NCBI GenBank assembly: GCA_035295745.1
Contig: DATGIL010000007.1
Span: forward strand, 1-64,000
Direction of reading: 5' to 3'
DNA from: JAIQFL01 sp035295745
GTDB lineage: Bacteria > Acidobacteriota > Terriglobia > Bryobacterales > Bryobacteraceae
DNA length: 64,000 nt
Position 1 is the stretch's first letter, and every line of letters begins with the position of its first letter. The notes under the pieces are model-generated. The model worked only from the letters and a program-made list of their open reading frames with translations, searched no databases and had not been told where the DNA came from. Below are positions 53,319-61,736 of this stretch, in pieces. The position numbers were made by a program, and so were the translations under genes.

Positions 53319-54284
53319 ATGCGGCCATCCATTTTCCTGGTGCCTGTTCTTCTATTCAGCGGCGCGTTGTGGGCGCAGGATCAGGTCTTCCGCGTCAGTT
53401 CCGAACTCGTAGTCGTCGACGCCCAGGTGACCAATCGTAAAACGGGCGCCACCGTCGGCTCTCTGCAGCAGGGCGATTTGGAGGTCTTCGAGGACGGCAT
53501 TCGTCAGCAAATCGCCTCCTTCAGCCGCGACAAACTCCCGCTCTCCATCGTCTTCCTGTTCGACCTCACCGATAGCGTCCAGCCCGTGCTGATCCCCTTG
53601 GCACAAGGCGCCGCCCAAGCCCTCGAGCACCTCAAACCGGAAGACGAGATCGCCGTGATGGTCTATCAGGAAGAGGCCTCACTCCTGCAGGACTTCACTA
53701 ACGACCGCGAACTCGCGATCGCCGCAATCCGCCGAGCGGGAACAGGACAGAGAGAAGCCAGCGCCAATGCCTTCTTCAACGAAGGTGTCTTCCAGGCAGC
53801 GGCGCAAGCTGGAAAAAGCGCCAACCCGTCCAGCCGGCGCGTCATCATCTGGCTTACCGACAACGTTCCCAACATCCCGCACGACGGTATTCATACCGAA
53901 CAGGAGGCGCTTCGCGCGGTCAGCGATTCCGGTACGGTGGTCTGCTCCCTGTTGGAATTCAGCGCCATGTCGCGTACCATGTCCGTGCTGTTCAAACACA
54001 ACCCGATGTTTCTCGGCTCGCGTACACACCATCCTCCCGGCGATGTCAACCATTACGCCGATCAAAGCGGCGGCATCGTACTGAAGTCGAGCAAGGAAGA
54101 GATCGCGGATAATCTGGCCCGGCTGATCGACGAGCTTCGCAGCCGCTACAGCATCGGCTACAAACCCGCGAACGATAGGTCCGGCACGGAACGATTTCAC
54201 CGCATCGAAGTACGGCCTACGAAAGCCGCCGAGCAGCGTCTTGGCCGCATGGTGATTAAAACGCGAACCGGATACTATCGCTGA
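53319..54284 (+). CDS. Acidobacterial VWFA-related secreted protein (TIGR03436-like)
   Basis: The 321-residue protein has a signal peptide (about 1-19) and the acidobacterial VWA layout: FRVSSELVVVDAQVTNRKTG, VFEDGIRQQIASF, the MIDAS-like FLFDLTDSVQPVLIP, IAVMVYQEE and VIIWLTDNVPN. It ends RYSIGYKPAND, RFHRIEVRPTK. VWA domains bind metal and partner proteins; the family's role is unknown. It converges with the ADOP permease gene, 3 bp from its stop, and follows a good terminator. Confidence 0.92.
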   Translation: MRPSIFLVPVLLFSGALWAQDQVFRVSSELVVVDAQVTNRKTGATVGSLQQGDLEVFEDGIRQQIASFSRDKLPLSIVFLFDLTDSVQPVLIPLAQGAAQALEHLKPEDEIAVMVYQEEASLLQDFTNDRELAIAAIRRAGTGQREASANAFFNEGVFQAAAQAGKSANPSSRRVIIWLTDNVPNIPHDGIHTEQEALRAVSDSGTVVCSLLEFSAMSRTMSVLFKHNPMFLGSRTHHPPGDVNHYADQSGGIVLKSSKEEIADNLARLIDELRSRYSIGYKPANDRSGTERFHRIEVRPTKAAEQRLGRMVIKTRTGYYR

Positions 54285-54287
54285 CGT

Positions 54288-56789
54288 CTACTCCCAACGC
54301 AGCGCGTTCATAGGATCGATCGTGGTGGCCCGTCTCGCGGGAATGTATCCTGCCATCGCGGTCACGGCGGTGATTCCCAACGCCGCCCCCGCCATGGTCA
54401 GCAGATCGATCGGGTTGACTCCGAATAGCTGCGCCTGCACCAGTCGCGTCAGGGCAACGGTACCGGCCAAGCCGATTGCCACGCCCACTCCGGCGACGGT
54501 GAGCGTCTCGCTCAGCACCATCCACAGCACACTGCGGTGGCCTGCGCCCAGCGCCATGCGAATGCCGATCTCGCGCGTTCGCCGCGCCACCATGAACGCC
54601 ATCACGCCGTACAGGCCGAGCGCCGCGAGCAGCGTCGCCAGCAAGCCGAAGACGCTCGAAAGAGTGGCAAGCAGCCTCTCGGTCAGGAGCGAGATCTCCA
54701 ACTGGTCGGTCATCGTACGCATATCGTAAACCGGCACGCCCGGATCCACTGTACGCGCCTGAGACCGCACCAGATCGATCGTCCCGGCAGTGTCGCTTCC
54801 AGCCCGCACATACATCGTGCCGCCACCCGCAAAACCCTTCTGATCAAACGGCACGTAGAGCTCGTCGGGGATCTCTTCGCGCATATTCTCGTATTTCGTA
54901 TCGCCGACCACTCCCACGATCTCTATATCGGTTTTGGTTCCGGGATCGATTCCCATGCCGATGTGACGGCCCAGCGGTTCGCTGGCGCCAAAATACCGTT
55001 TGGCGAATTTCTGGTTCACGATGCCAACCTTGGGCGCTCCCTTGATATCGCGTTCCGTGAAATCGCGGCCCCTCACCACCGGAATCTTCAAGGTCTTGAA
55101 GAAGCCCGGACTGCAATACTGCATGTGTGGATCGGGACGCCCGTCCGGCTTGGCCGCGTACCCTTCAATGGTGACCCAGTTATCCCACTCGTTATTCTCC
55201 AGTACAGGAACCACCGCGATACTGTGAGACTCCACGCCGGGAAGCGCGCTCAGCCGTTCATGCAAGCGTCGATAGTAGTCCTCGGTCCCGGTGGGATCAT
55301 AGTGGCTCAGGGTGGGATCGACACTGAATGCCACGACACCTTGAACATCGAATCCCGGATTCAGCATCTTGAGATTGCGCAGGCTCTGCAGAAATAGCCC
55401 CGCGCCGATAATCAGCAGCAGGGACAAGGACACCTGGCCCACCACCAGCCCTTTGCGCAGCGCGGCGGAGCCGCCGCGAATCACCGCACCAGCCTGATCT
55501 TTCAGTGTATCGGCCAAACCAGGCCGCGTGGACTGGAGTGCTGGAAGCAGGCCGAAGAGAATTCCCGCCGCGACCGAAGTCACAAACGTGAACGCCAGCA
55601 TGGTCCAATCCGGCGTGCTGGAAAGGGACAGCGGCGTGTGTCCGGAAGGCAAAAATCGAATCAAAGCTCCATCGATCACTACCGCCAGGCCCACACCCAA
55701 CGCACCTCCGAGCGCCGACAGCAACAGGCTCTCCATCAGTAATTGGCGAACCAGGCCGCCGCGCCACGCGCCTAATGCGAGCCGCACCGCCATTTCCTTC
55801 TGCCGTGCCGAAGCGCGTGCGATCAGCAGATTCGCCACATTCGAGCAGGCGATCAGGAGCACCAGGCCCACAATGCTCATCAACGCATACAGTGGCTTGG
55901 AGTAGTCCCGGCGCAGATTCGAACGTCCTTTCGATCCCGGCGTCACCTCCATCCACATCTTGAGAAACTCATCCTTTACCACCGGCGACGCTTTGGAGAA
56001 CGGCGCCTCCGTCACCTCACGATTCAAAATCTGGTGAAAGAGCGGCTGTAATCCGGCCTGCGCCTTGTCCATCGACATACCCGGTTTCAAGCGGCCAAAG
56101 ACCTCCACCCAGCGGAAACGGTCGTTTTTCAATCGCGGAAATTCCGAGTGGGGTAAGTCATCCTTCATCATCACCGGGATACGAATTTGCGGAGCCCGCC
56201 CCGGCTCCACTCCGTCGAAACCCGGGCTGCTGACCCCGATAATCGTGAGCGCTCGCCCGTTGACGACGATCTCCTTGCCGACAATTCCAGGATCCGCCGC
56301 AAAGCGTGCGCGCCAGTAGCCATAGCTGAGCACCGCCAATGGATGGCCCCCGATCGTCACGTCGTCGGAAGGCCCAAAAACGCGGCCAACTGCCGCACCC
56401 ACGCCGAGCACCGGGAAATAGGTGCCGGAAACAAAGTCGGCGCCGATCAATTCCGTCGAGCCCTGGAAAGTCGCGCTCACGGTATTCGGATAGGTGCAGA
56501 AGAGTCCGCTGAAGACTTCATTCTTGTCGCGGATCTCCTGATACATCGGGTACGAGAGGCGGTCGGGTCCGTTGTTGCCGCCGTAGTGCTTGCCGCGTCC
56601 CGCAAGCATCACGAGTTGCTCCGGATCTTTTACCGGCAGCGATTGCAGAATGAGCTGATGGATGAGAGTAAAGATGGCCGTGTTCGCGCCGATACCAAGG
56701 GCTAGAGAGAGGACGGAGACGCATAAAAAGACAGGCGACTTGCGCAGCGTGCGAACGGAATATCGGAAATCGCGCAGAATAGCTGGCAT
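54288..56789 (-). CDS. ADOP-type ABC permease (MacB-like, duplicated core)
   Basis: The 833-residue membrane protein is typical of acidobacterial duplicated orphan permeases. An N-terminal transmembrane segment (about 20-42: SVLSLALGIGANTAIFTLIH) precedes a MacB-like periplasmic domain. A first FtsX-type membrane block (about 300-430: NVANLLIARASARQKEMAVR) and a second near the C-terminus (VFGLLATLLAALGLYGVMAF, GAGHRSVLWMVLSETLTVAG) follow. The final KIDPMNALRWE-like motif reads TTIDPMNALRWE. No ATP-binding subunit is adjacent. Substrate is unknown, possibly a macrolide or lipopeptide exporter. Confidence 0.93.
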   Translation of the reverse strand: MPAILRDFRYSVRTLRKSPVFLCVSVLSLALGIGANTAIFTLIHQLILQSLPVKDPEQLVMLAGRGKHYGGNNGPDRLSYPMYQEIRDKNEVFSGLFCTYPNTVSATFQGSTELIGADFVSGTYFPVLGVGAAVGRVFGPSDDVTIGGHPLAVLSYGYWRARFAADPGIVGKEIVVNGRALTIIGVSSPGFDGVEPGRAPQIRIPVMMKDDLPHSEFPRLKNDRFRWVEVFGRLKPGMSMDKAQAGLQPLFHQILNREVTEAPFSKASPVVKDEFLKMWMEVTPGSKGRSNLRRDYSKPLYALMSIVGLVLLIACSNVANLLIARASARQKEMAVRLALGAWRGGLVRQLLMESLLLSALGGALGVGLAVVIDGALIRFLPSGHTPLSLSSTPDWTMLAFTFVTSVAAGILFGLLPALQSTRPGLADTLKDQAGAVIRGGSAALRKGLVVGQVSLSLLLIIGAGLFLQSLRNLKMLNPGFDVQGVVAFSVDPTLSHYDPTGTEDYYRRLHERLSALPGVESHSIAVVPVLENNEWDNWVTIEGYAAKPDGRPDPHMQYCSPGFFKTLKIPVVRGRDFTERDIKGAPKVGIVNQKFAKRYFGASEPLGRHIGMGIDPGTKTDIEIVGVVGDTKYENMREEIPDELYVPFDQKGFAGGGTMYVRAGSDTAGTIDLVRSQARTVDPGVPVYDMRTMTDQLEISLLTERLLATLSSVFGLLATLLAALGLYGVMAFMVARRTREIGIRMALGAGHRSVLWMVLSETLTVAGVGVAIGLAGTVALTRLVQAQLFGVNPIDLLTMAGAALGITAVTAMAGYIPARRATTIDPMNALRWE

Positions 56790-56866
56790 CGCCGGTTATA
56801 CTCCGCAACTTCCCAAAAGTTACACGTGGTTCGGATCGCTGCGGTCGTCAGCGCGTATTCGCTATC

Positions 56867-57427
56867 ATGATGATCATGGGCACGACGGCGTTGGTCAGCC
56901 TGCAAGATTTCGAGGATCTCGAAATATCCGAGGATGTTGAACTGCTGAGAGGAGAGTTGGTCCACATGTCCCTTCCGGTGGCGCTGCACGCGGATATCTG
57001 CGAGCGAATTTACGATCCCCTCAGAGAGGCCTTCAAACGCCGGCAGGCCGGCAACCCGAATGTCCCATGCGGGCACGTTCATTTCGAAGTGGGCTATCTC
57101 CTTACTGAAGATCCCCCGACGCTCCTGGGACCAGACGTCAGCATCACTCACCCGAACCAGCCCGTCAATCGCTTCTACCAAGGCGCGCCTGCCGTAGTCT
57201 TCGAAGTCATTTCCGCAAACGACCGCGCTCAGCGCCTGGAAGAGAAGATCGCCGAGTATTTGGATCATGGGGCCGGCGAGGTCTGGGCGATCTTTCCCGC
57301 TACACGCCACGCCTGGGTCTACCGCCAGGGTACGGCACGTCTCGAAACCGAAACAATCCGCTCCGACTTCTTTCCCGAGGTCGAAATCCCGCTCCACGAC
57401 CTGCTCTCGTCAGCTTCCCCGGTTTGA
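56867..57427 (+). CDS. Uma2 family endonuclease (DUF820)
   Basis: The 186-residue protein matches the Uma2/DUF820 restriction-endonuclease-like fold. ELLRGELVHMS and LLTEDPPTLLGPDVSITHP supply the PD half, VVFEVISANDRAQRLEEKI carries the ExK-like residues, and WAIFPATRHAWVYRQGTARL ends the core. Such genes are abundant in cyanobacteria and acidobacteria, with unknown biological role; many may be decayed nuclease paralogues. It ends 34 bp before gcvT on the same strand. Any link with glycine cleavage is by position only. Confidence 0.88.
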   Translation: MMIMGTTALVSLQDFEDLEISEDVELLRGELVHMSLPVALHADICERIYDPLREAFKRRQAGNPNVPCGHVHFEVGYLLTEDPPTLLGPDVSITHPNQPVNRFYQGAPAVVFEVISANDRAQRLEEKIAEYLDHGAGEVWAIFPATRHAWVYRQGTARLETETIRSDFFPEVEIPLHDLLSSASPV

Positions 57428-57461
57428 CACCCTCATTTTGGTGCTGTTAGCCTGAATTTTC

Positions 57462-58565
57462 ATGCCATCGGCGCCTTCGCTTCGCACAACTCCGCTCCAC
57501 TCTGTCCATTGCGGCCTGAGCGCCAAGATGGTGGACTTCGGCGGCTGGGATATGCCCGTCCAATACTCGGGCATCATCGAAGAACACCACGCCGTGCGCC
57601 GCGCCGTTGGAGTCTTCGATGTGAGCCACATGGGCGAGATCGAAATCAGCGGCCCCGAAGCAGCCAGGCTCACCGATTTCATCACCACCAACCACGCTGC
57701 GAAACTCAAAATCGGGCAGGCGCACTACTCCGGACTGCTCTACGAAACCGGCGGCTTCGTCGACGACATCCTGGTGTACAAGGTCGCGGACGACCACTTC
57801 TTCCTGTGCGTCAACGCCTCGAACCAGGACAAAGATTTCGAGCACATCTGCTCTGCGAACCGTTTCGACGCACAGGTGGAAAATGCCGGCGAACGCTACT
57901 CGCAACTCGCCATACAGGGGCCCAAAGCGCTCGCCACCCTGCAGAAGCTGACGCCGGTCGACCTCTCCACCATCCGCTATTACTGGTTCAAAGATGGGGA
58001 AGTCGCCGGTACTCCGGCGCGTATTGCGTACACGGGCTACACCGGAGAAGTCGGGTTCGAGATCTTCGTACCGCCTTCGGAGGCAAAGCGCATCTGGGCA
58101 CTCGTGCTCGAGTCCGGCGCCGAGTTCGGCATCAAGCCTTGCGGACTGGGCGCACGCAACACGCTCCGCCTCGAAGCCAAGATGGCCCTCTACGGGCACG
58201 AAATCGATGCCTCCATCTCGCCGCTCGAAGCGGATCTCAGTTGGATCGTCAAGCTCGACAAGGGAGACTTCATTGGCCGCGATGCACTCCTGCGTCAGAA
58301 AGAAAAGGGCCTCACGCGCAAGCTCATCGGCTTCGAAATGCGCGGCCGGGGCATCGGTCGCGATGGCTACGAGGTGATGATCGACGGCGTTCCCGCGGGA
58401 TGGGTCACCAGCGGATCCCCTTCGCCAACCTTATGTAAGAACATCGGGCTCTGTTATCTCCCCATCGCCCAGGCGCACCCGGGCCAGGCCATTCAAATCA
58501 TGATCCGCAACCAGCCTGTGGATGCGGTGACCGTCGAAACTCCGTTTTATAAACGAGCGAAATAG
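57462..58565 (+). CDS. gcvT: Aminomethyltransferase (glycine cleavage T protein)
   Basis: The 367-residue T protein takes the methylene group from lipoyl-bound aminomethyl on GcvH and gives it to tetrahydrofolate, releasing ammonia. LHSVHCGLSAKMVDFGGWDM, MGEIEISGPEA, VNASNQDKDFEHI, GYTGEVGFEIF and LEAKMALYGHEIDASISPLE are all typical. The length matches the family. It opens the gcv operon; the next gene starts 1 bp after its stop. No glycine riboswitch is visible in the short upstream spacer. Confidence 0.97.
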   Translation: MPSAPSLRTTPLHSVHCGLSAKMVDFGGWDMPVQYSGIIEEHHAVRRAVGVFDVSHMGEIEISGPEAARLTDFITTNHAAKLKIGQAHYSGLLYETGGFVDDILVYKVADDHFFLCVNASNQDKDFEHICSANRFDAQVENAGERYSQLAIQGPKALATLQKLTPVDLSTIRYYWFKDGEVAGTPARIAYTGYTGEVGFEIFVPPSEAKRIWALVLESGAEFGIKPCGLGARNTLRLEAKMALYGHEIDASISPLEADLSWIVKLDKGDFIGRDALLRQKEKGLTRKLIGFEMRGRGIGRDGYEVMIDGVPAGWVTSGSPSPTLCKNIGLCYLPIAQAHPGQAIQIMIRNQPVDAVTVETPFYKRAK

Positions 58566-58566
58566 A

Positions 58567-58950
58567 ATGTATCCAGAAAACTTTCGGTACACCAAGGAAC
58601 ACGAATGGGTCCTCGCCGAGGGGGACACTGCGACCGTCGGCATCACCGATCACGCGCAAGAGGAATTGGGCGACATCGTGTACGTAGACTTGCCAAAAGC
58701 CGGCACGCACCTCGAGCAGGGTAAGAGCCTGGGTTCGGTGGAATCGGTCAAGGCCGTTTCCGACATCTACTCGCCGGTTAGCGGCGAAGTCACCGAAATC
58801 AACGCGATCCTGGCCGATTCGCCGGAGAAACTGAACGAAGATCCGCATGGCGCTGCCTGGCTCGTCAAGATGAAGCTCAGCGCCCCCGAAGAGGTAAAGA
58901 ATCTAATGTCCGCCTCCGATTATCAAACGTATATAGGAGCCGAAAAGTAG
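58567..58950 (+). CDS. gcvH: Glycine cleavage H protein
   Basis: The 127-residue lipoyl carrier shuttles the aminomethyl intermediate between P, T and L proteins. The lipoylation site is Lys62 in GSVESVKAVSD, and TKEHEWVL, GIVGITDHA-like GITDHAQEELGDIVYVDLP and NEDPHGAAWLVKMKLS frame the family. It sits between gcvT and gcvPA with no spacer on either side, implying cotranscription. Confidence 0.97.
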   Translation: MYPENFRYTKEHEWVLAEGDTATVGITDHAQEELGDIVYVDLPKAGTHLEQGKSLGSVESVKAVSDIYSPVSGEVTEINAILADSPEKLNEDPHGAAWLVKMKLSAPEEVKNLMSASDYQTYIGAEK

Positions 58951-60264
58951 TTGCGCTATCTTCCGAAGTCTGAATCTGAGCGCCGCCAGATCCTGGACGC
59001 CTGCGGCGTGAGTTCCCCCGATGAGCTGTTTGCACACCTGCCTGAAGCGGTTCGGCTTAAGCGGCCGCTCGATCTGGCGCCGGGGATCTCCGAGTACGAG
59101 ATCGTTCAGTATTTCCGCGACCGCGGCGATGAAAACGGCAAGGGCTACCCGTCCTTCCTGGGCGCCGGTGTGTATCATCATTTCCGCCCGGTCCTCGTCG
59201 ATACGGTAGTTTCGCGCGGCGAGTTTCTCACGTCCTACACGCCCTATCAAGCGGAAATCGCGCAGGGCACCCTCACCACCATCTTCGAATTCCAGACCAT
59301 GATCTGCCAGCTCACCGGCATGGACGTGGCCAACGCCTCGATGTATGACGGCTCCACGGCGGTTCCCGAAGCCGCCATGATGGCCGTGCGCGCCACCGGC
59401 AAAGGACGCGTCCTGATCGCCCGGTCGGTACACCCCGAGTATCGCGAGGTGCTCACTACTTACGCCAAACACCAAGGCATGCCGGTAGAGGAGTTCGGCT
59501 ATGTTCCCGAAGCCGGCACCATCGACCTGGAAGATCTGGACCGGAAGATCGACGATCTCACCGGCGCGGTCATTATCCAATCGCCGAACTTCTTCGGAAT
59601 CGTCGACCAGGTGAAGGCCGCCGCCGGAATCGCACACCAGCGCGGTGCGCTCCTCGTAGTGATCTTTACCGAAGCGGTCTCGCTGGGCATCCTGGAGCCA
59701 CCCGCCGACGCCGATATCGTCGCAGGCGAGTTGCAATCGTTCGCCATCTCCCCTTCGTATGGCGGACCTTACGCAGGCATCATCGCCACCAAAGACAAGT
59801 TCATCCGCCAGATGCCCGGAAGGCTGGTCGGCCAGACCACCGACTCCCGCGGCAATCGCGCATTTTGCCTGACGCTCTCCACGCGCGAACAGCACATCCG
59901 CCGCGAGAAGGCCACTTCCAATATCTGCACCAATCAGGCGCTCATCGCCCTGATGGCAACGGTCTTCATGACGGTCTACGGCAAGCAGGGATTGCGTGAG
60001 CTCGCGGAACAGAATCTCGCCAAGGCGCATTACCTGGCAAGCAAACTGAAGCCCCGCTTCTGCGGAAAGTTCTTCAATGAGTTCGTAGTCAAAATCGAAG
60101 GCCGCTCCCCCGACGCGATCAACCAGGCGCTGCTGAAGAAAAAGATCATCGGCGGGCTCCCTCTCGGCCGCTTCTATCCCGAACTGGCCGATTCCCTGCT
60201 GCTCTGCGCCACCGAGATGTCACGGCGCGCCGACATGGACACTATCGCGGAGGTGGCCGCATGA
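58951..60264 (+). CDS. gcvPA: Glycine dehydrogenase (decarboxylating) subunit 1
   Basis: This is the 437-residue alpha half of split P protein, which decarboxylates glycine with PLP and passes the aminomethyl group to GcvH. It starts with TTG at 58951, immediately after gcvH, as MRYLPKSESERRQIL matches family starts. EYEIVQYFRDRG, SMYDGSTAVPEAAMMAVRAT, YGGPYAGIIATKDKFIRQMP and RREKATSNICTNQALIALMA are typical. The split P architecture (PA plus PB) is common in many bacteria. Confidence 0.97.
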   Translation: MRYLPKSESERRQILDACGVSSPDELFAHLPEAVRLKRPLDLAPGISEYEIVQYFRDRGDENGKGYPSFLGAGVYHHFRPVLVDTVVSRGEFLTSYTPYQAEIAQGTLTTIFEFQTMICQLTGMDVANASMYDGSTAVPEAAMMAVRATGKGRVLIARSVHPEYREVLTTYAKHQGMPVEEFGYVPEAGTIDLEDLDRKIDDLTGAVIIQSPNFFGIVDQVKAAAGIAHQRGALLVVIFTEAVSLGILEPPADADIVAGELQSFAISPSYGGPYAGIIATKDKFIRQMPGRLVGQTTDSRGNRAFCLTLSTREQHIRREKATSNICTNQALIALMATVFMTVYGKQGLRELAEQNLAKAHYLASKLKPRFCGKFFNEFVVKIEGRSPDAINQALLKKKIIGGLPLGRFYPELADSLLLCATEMSRRADMDTIAEVAA

Positions 60265-61736
60265 TCACGAAAGTTCGCAGTCATCTCTCCCCCAACGAAG
60301 CATTGCTCTTCGAACGCAGCTCTCCGGGAAAAAAGGCCTACCAACTTCCCGATCTCGACGTTCCGCCCGTCGACGCCGCGGAAGCTCTCGGCGCCGATAA
60401 CGTCCGGGAGGCGATCGAGGGATTCCCGGAAGTCAGCGAAGTGGAGGCGATCCGCCACTTCACCCGCCTCTCCACCTGGAACTACGCCATCGATTACGGT
60501 ATGTATCCGCTGGGTTCCTGCACCATGAAGTACAACCCCCGGATCAACGAACTGGTGGCGCGCACCGAAGGCTTGGCATGGGCGCATCCCTATCAGCCCG
60601 AGTCGTTGTCGCAGGGGTGCATGGAAGTGATGGCGCGAGTGGAAGCAGCGCTGGCCGAGATTACCGGCATGGACGCGGTCACGCTGCAACCCGCTGCTGG
60701 AGCGCACGGTGAGCTCACCGGCATCCTGCTCATCCGTGCCCTGCTGCAGAAACGCGGCAACCCGCGCAAGAAAATCCTGATCCCCGATTCGGCCCACGGC
60801 ACCAACCCCGCCACCGCCGCCATCGCGGGATATGCCATCGAGAACATCAAGTCGAGCGAGACGGGCGTGCTCGACGTGAGCGCCCTGGAGCGGCTGGTGA
60901 CGGACGATGTCGCGGCATTGATGGTCACCAATCCCAACACCTTGGGCGTCTTCGAAGAGAACATCAACCGCGTGGCCGAGATTCTCCACGCCAAAGGCGC
61001 CATGCTCTACATGGATGGCGCCAACATGAACGCGCTCGTCGGCATCGCGCGCCCAGGCGACTTCGGCGTGGATGTGATGCATCTCAACCTGCACAAGACC
61101 TTCTCCACACCCCACGGCGGTGGCGGCCCCGGCGCCGGCCCGGTCGCCGTCAAGAAGGTGCTGGAGCCGTTCCTGCCCGCACCCCGCCTGAAGCGCTCGG
61201 GCAAGAAATGGACGTATGACTACAAACGCAAGCACTCCATCGGCAGGGTGAAGGCGTTCTACGGCAATTTCGGAGTCCTGGTGCGCGCGTTCGCTTACAT
61301 CCTCGCGCATGGCGGTCCAGGATTGCGCAACGCCACGGTCGACGCGGTTCTCAACGCGGTCTACATTCGCAAAAGGCTGGAGCCTTATTTCGATCTGCCC
61401 TACTCCTCGCCCAATATGCACGAGGTGGTCTTCAGCGACGACCGCCAGGCCAAACTCGGGGTTCGCACCGGAGAGATCGCCAAGCGCCTGATCGATTACG
61501 GATTCCACCCCTACACCGTCAGCTTCCCGCTGATCGTTCACGGCGCCCTGATGATCGAGCCCACCGAAACCGAAGGCAAGATGGAGTTGGATCAGTTCAT
61601 CGACGCTATGATCTCCATCGCCAAGGAAGTGGAAACCGATCCGCAGATGGTGAAAAATGCACCCTACGGCACCCGGACCAGCAAGGTGGATGAAGTCACC
61701 GCCGCGCGCAAGCCGGTGCTTCGATGGAAGCCCTGA
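60261..61736 (+). CDS. gcvPB: Glycine dehydrogenase (decarboxylating) subunit 2
   Basis: This is the 491-residue beta half of split P protein, carrying the PLP lysine (Lys279) in NLHKTFSTPHGGGGPGAGPV. GSCTMKYNPRINE, QPAAGAHGELTGILLIRAL and DSAHGTNPATAAIAGY are typical. It overlaps gcvPA by four bases (ATGA), completing a contiguous gcvT-H-PA-PB cluster. The lipoamide dehydrogenase L protein is not in the window. Its 3' end overlaps the next gene by 13 bp. Confidence 0.97.
   Translation: MITKVRSHLSPNEALLFERSSPGKKAYQLPDLDVPPVDAAEALGADNVREAIEGFPEVSEVEAIRHFTRLSTWNYAIDYGMYPLGSCTMKYNPRINELVARTEGLAWAHPYQPESLSQGCMEVMARVEAALAEITGMDAVTLQPAAGAHGELTGILLIRALLQKRGNPRKKILIPDSAHGTNPATAAIAGYAIENIKSSETGVLDVSALERLVTDDVAALMVTNPNTLGVFEENINRVAEILHAKGAMLYMDGANMNALVGIARPGDFGVDVMHLNLHKTFSTPHGGGGPGAGPVAVKKVLEPFLPAPRLKRSGKKWTYDYKRKHSIGRVKAFYGNFGVLVRAFAYILAHGGPGLRNATVDAVLNAVYIRKRLEPYFDLPYSSPNMHEVVFSDDRQAKLGVRTGEIAKRLIDYGFHPYTVSFPLIVHGALMIEPTETEGKMELDQFIDAMISIAKEVETDPQMVKNAPYGTRTSKVDEVTAARKPVLRWKP

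Noticed and set aside
57427..57461. Glycine riboswitch before gcvT
   Set aside because: Only 34 bp separate the upstream stop and gcvT, too short for a glycine riboswitch, and no tandem aptamer-like fold is visible.
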